From JADHLJ01 sp038118725 (GTDB taxonomy: Bacteria; Pseudomonadota; Alphaproteobacteria; Thalassobaculales; Thalassobaculaceae), in contig JAYOIK010000060.1 of NCBI GenBank assembly GCA_038118725.1, forward strand, positions 1 through 33,274: 33,274 nucleotides of DNA, written 5' to 3'. Both the position numbers and the translations under genes were made by a program. How positions within the stretch are numbered: the stretch's first letter is position 1; every line of letters starts with the position of its first letter. The notes under the pieces are model-generated. The model ran no database searches, had not been told where the DNA came from, and saw only the letters and a list, made by a program, of their open reading frames with translations. Shown here one piece after another: positions 31,666 to 33,274 of this stretch.

Positions 31666-32418
31666 ATGGTCGATACCTTGGGATGGAGAGGCAAGTTCGG
31701 GGTGATCACGCCCTCGACCAATACGGTCGTGCAGCCGGAATACGACGCGATCAGCCCGGCCGGCGTGACCACGCATATCGGCCGGATGCATATCCCCAAC
31801 GACCCGATGGGCAATGACGCGGATTTCGATGAGCTGATCCGGCGCATCGACGTGGCGCTGGAGGCGGCGGTGGAGCGGGTCATGACCTGCGAGCCCGATC
31901 ATTTCGTGCTCGGCATTTCCAGCGAAAGCATCTGGGGCGGCGGCCTCGACAAGGCGGCGGAAATCACCGAACGGATGCGCCCGCTACTAGGCGGTATCGG
32001 GGTCAGCCAGGCCGCCGACGCCCTGCCCGCCGCGCTGAAGGCCTTCGGCGTGAAGGGCAAGATCTCGGTCGTGACCCCGTACTTCCCGGTCGCCGAGCCG
32101 CATATCCAACGTTTCGCCTCTGATATCGGTTTCAAGGTCGCCCGTACCCATCACATGAGCTGCAAAAGCCCGGTCCTGATCGCCCATGTCACGGAGGACG
32201 AAAGCTGGGATGCCTTGCGCGCCGTGGACGGCGACGATGTCGAGGCGATTATCCAGTTCGGCGCCAACCTGCCCTTTCAGCGCGTCGCCGCCGAGGCCGA
32301 GCGTCGCCTGCACAAGCCCGTGATCTCGGTGAACACCACGACTTATTGGCACGCGCTGCGCGCCCTCGGCATCAAGGACAAGGTCCATGGGTATGGCCAG
32401 CTGATGTGGGAGCATTGA
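31666..32418 (+). CDS. Maleate isomerase / arylmalonate decarboxylase family protein lacking both catalytic cysteines
   Basis: A 250-aa member of the Asp/Glu-racemase superfamily, closest in pattern to maleate cis-trans isomerases (PSTNTVVQPEY near the start; KPVISVN then WHALRALG near the end). In active relatives a cysteine lies in a GCTS-type motif and a second in an SCTN-type motif. The matching positions here read GISS (Ile84) and FGAN (Gly199). Both catalytic cysteines therefore seem lost, so the reaction must differ or the protein only binds a ligand. GGAGGAAACG precedes the ATG at 31666. The downstream SDR starts 5 bases after its stop. Confidence 0.82.
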   Translation: MVDTLGWRGKFGVITPSTNTVVQPEYDAISPAGVTTHIGRMHIPNDPMGNDADFDELIRRIDVALEAAVERVMTCEPDHFVLGISSESIWGGGLDKAAEITERMRPLLGGIGVSQAADALPAALKAFGVKGKISVVTPYFPVAEPHIQRFASDIGFKVARTHHMSCKSPVLIAHVTEDESWDALRAVDGDDVEAIIQFGANLPFQRVAAEAERRLHKPVISVNTTTYWHALRALGIKDKVHGYGQLMWEH

Positions 32419-32423
32419 TCGCG

Positions 32424-33176
32424 ATGTCGGCTAGTTTCGATCTCTCCGGCAAGGTGGTCCTCGTCGCCGGCGCCAGTTCCGGCATCGGCAAGGCCACCGC
32501 CGAGGCCCTCGCGGAGCGCGGCGCCCGCGTCATCGCCGGCGGCCGCTCCATGGACCGCTTGCGAGCCCTCGCGGACACGTTGGGCTCGAACGGCTTGGCG
32601 CTTGATCTCGACGTGACGGACGCGGTCTCGACCGCCGGCGTTATCGGTCGTTTGCCCGGGGAATGGCAATCGATCCACGGGCTCGTGGTCTGCGCCGGCC
32701 ACGACATCGGCGGCCGGGCCCGCTTCGACGCCGCCGGGGCCGATGACTGGGCCGACATCATCGACACCAATGTCACCGGCACCATCCGGATCTGCCGCGC
32801 CGTCATCGACGGCATGCTGGAACGCGGCGTCGGACATATCGTCACCCTCGGCTCGGTCTCCGGCTACAAGACCTATGAGGGCGGCTCTATCTACGCGGCC
32901 TCGAAATTCGCGGTGCGCGCCTTCACCGACGGCTTGTGCATCGACTATCGGGACAGCGACCTTCGGGTAACCGAAATCCTGCCCGGCATGGTCCGCACCG
33001 AATTCGCGCTCAACCGGTTTCAGGGCGACGCCGCCAAGGCCAAGGCATTCTACGACAGCAGACCGGCCAATCTCGAACCCGAGGCCGTGGCGAACACCAT
33101 CGTCTGGGCGATGGAACAACCGCCGGAAGTCAATATCTCCTCCCTTGTGGTCCAACCGACCCGAAACAAGGGTTAG
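32424..33176 (+). CDS. SDR oxidoreductase, YdfG-like (3-hydroxy acid dehydrogenase)
   Basis: A 250-aa short-chain dehydrogenase with GASSGIGK (16-23), the N-S-Y-K residues (NVTG; LGSVSG; SIYAASK) and the YdfG-type ending VRTEFALNRFQGD. YdfG enzymes oxidise serine, threonine and other 3-hydroxy acids with NADP. The ATG at 32424 is 5 bases after the preceding stop; a frame back to 32346 overlaps that gene. Pairing with the isomerase-like protein suggests one small-acid pathway, which is inference. From 33177 to the end of the window I see only a short hairpin (GTGGC/GCCAC) and no gene. Confidence 0.9.
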   Translation: MSASFDLSGKVVLVAGASSGIGKATAEALAERGARVIAGGRSMDRLRALADTLGSNGLALDLDVTDAVSTAGVIGRLPGEWQSIHGLVVCAGHDIGGRARFDAAGADDWADIIDTNVTGTIRICRAVIDGMLERGVGHIVTLGSVSGYKTYEGGSIYAASKFAVRAFTDGLCIDYRDSDLRVTEILPGMVRTEFALNRFQGDAAKAKAFYDSRPANLEPEAVANTIVWAMEQPPEVNISSLVVQPTRNKG

Positions 33177-33274
33177 AGCGTTTCTGGCCTTTACGGAAGC
33201 ACCGTGACCGGTTGTCGTTTTCCTGGGGTAGGAGCGTGCCGCGGGGCGTGGCGGAGCCACGGCCAAGGTGCGCG

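Noticed and set aside
32343..33266. 307-codon frame antisense to the YdfG-like SDR
   Set aside because: A shadow frame: the opposite strand has complete SDR motifs and a good start.

Overview
The window looks like ordinary chromosome from a GC-rich alphaproteobacterium, probably of the Rhodospirillales type. Supporting signs are the codon and GC style, an alphaproteobacterial-type trp attenuator with a leaderless leader peptide, the rplM-rpsI pair, an amtB/PII pair, and many scavenging or catabolic enzymes. It is draft sequence: a placeholder of exactly 100 N (17637-17736) interrupts a TPR-like gene. I see no rRNA, tRNA, phage, integrase, transposase or CRISPR.

Layout. 1-2.9 kb (minus strand): trpE-trpG, overlapping by 4 bases, behind a complete trp attenuator (promoter, leader peptide with three consecutive Trp codons, antiterminator/terminator). 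This block lies between two nearly identical 137-bp direct repeats made of palindromic REP/BIME-like units. 2.9-4.6 kb (minus): an exported agmatine/peptidylarginine-deiminase-family protein translationally coupled to a HAD phosphatase. 4.6-6.4 kb: amtB and a PII protein. 6.9-10.6 kb: an AEC permease, an ECHDC3-like crotonase lacking both catalytic glutamates, and a CoA-binding/O-acetylhomoserine sulfhydrylase fusion. 10.9-16.5 kb: an AtzH/HpxZ-like protein facing a four-gene minus-strand catabolic operon (LLM flavin oxidoreductase, HSL-type hydrolase, amidase, ThDP enzyme). 16.7-22.5 kb: the gapped TPR-like membrane protein, a DHA2 exporter, a hydrolase, a cupin and a Rieske oxygenase. 22.5-23.0 kb: a REP/BIME cluster.

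23.0-28.1 kb: a cyclase-family hydrolase diverges from a compact run of SDR, three tiny membrane proteins, a ferric-reductase-like/Rieske fusion, a membrane-anchored Cys/His protein, another small membrane protein and a CurA-type reductase. Most junctions are overlaps or gaps of a few bases. This is the best candidate for an undescribed system: a small membrane electron-transfer complex. Its Rieske gene appears split by an in-frame TGA. 28.1-30.0 kb: a frameshifted methyltransferase, a bidirectional terminator, and rplM-rpsI with a good promoter. 30.2-33.2 kb: an aldose epimerase and a hotdog thioesterase (minus), then a maleate-isomerase-family protein lacking both catalytic cysteines and an SDR (plus).

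Family calls rest on motif recognition by eye. No database search was run.
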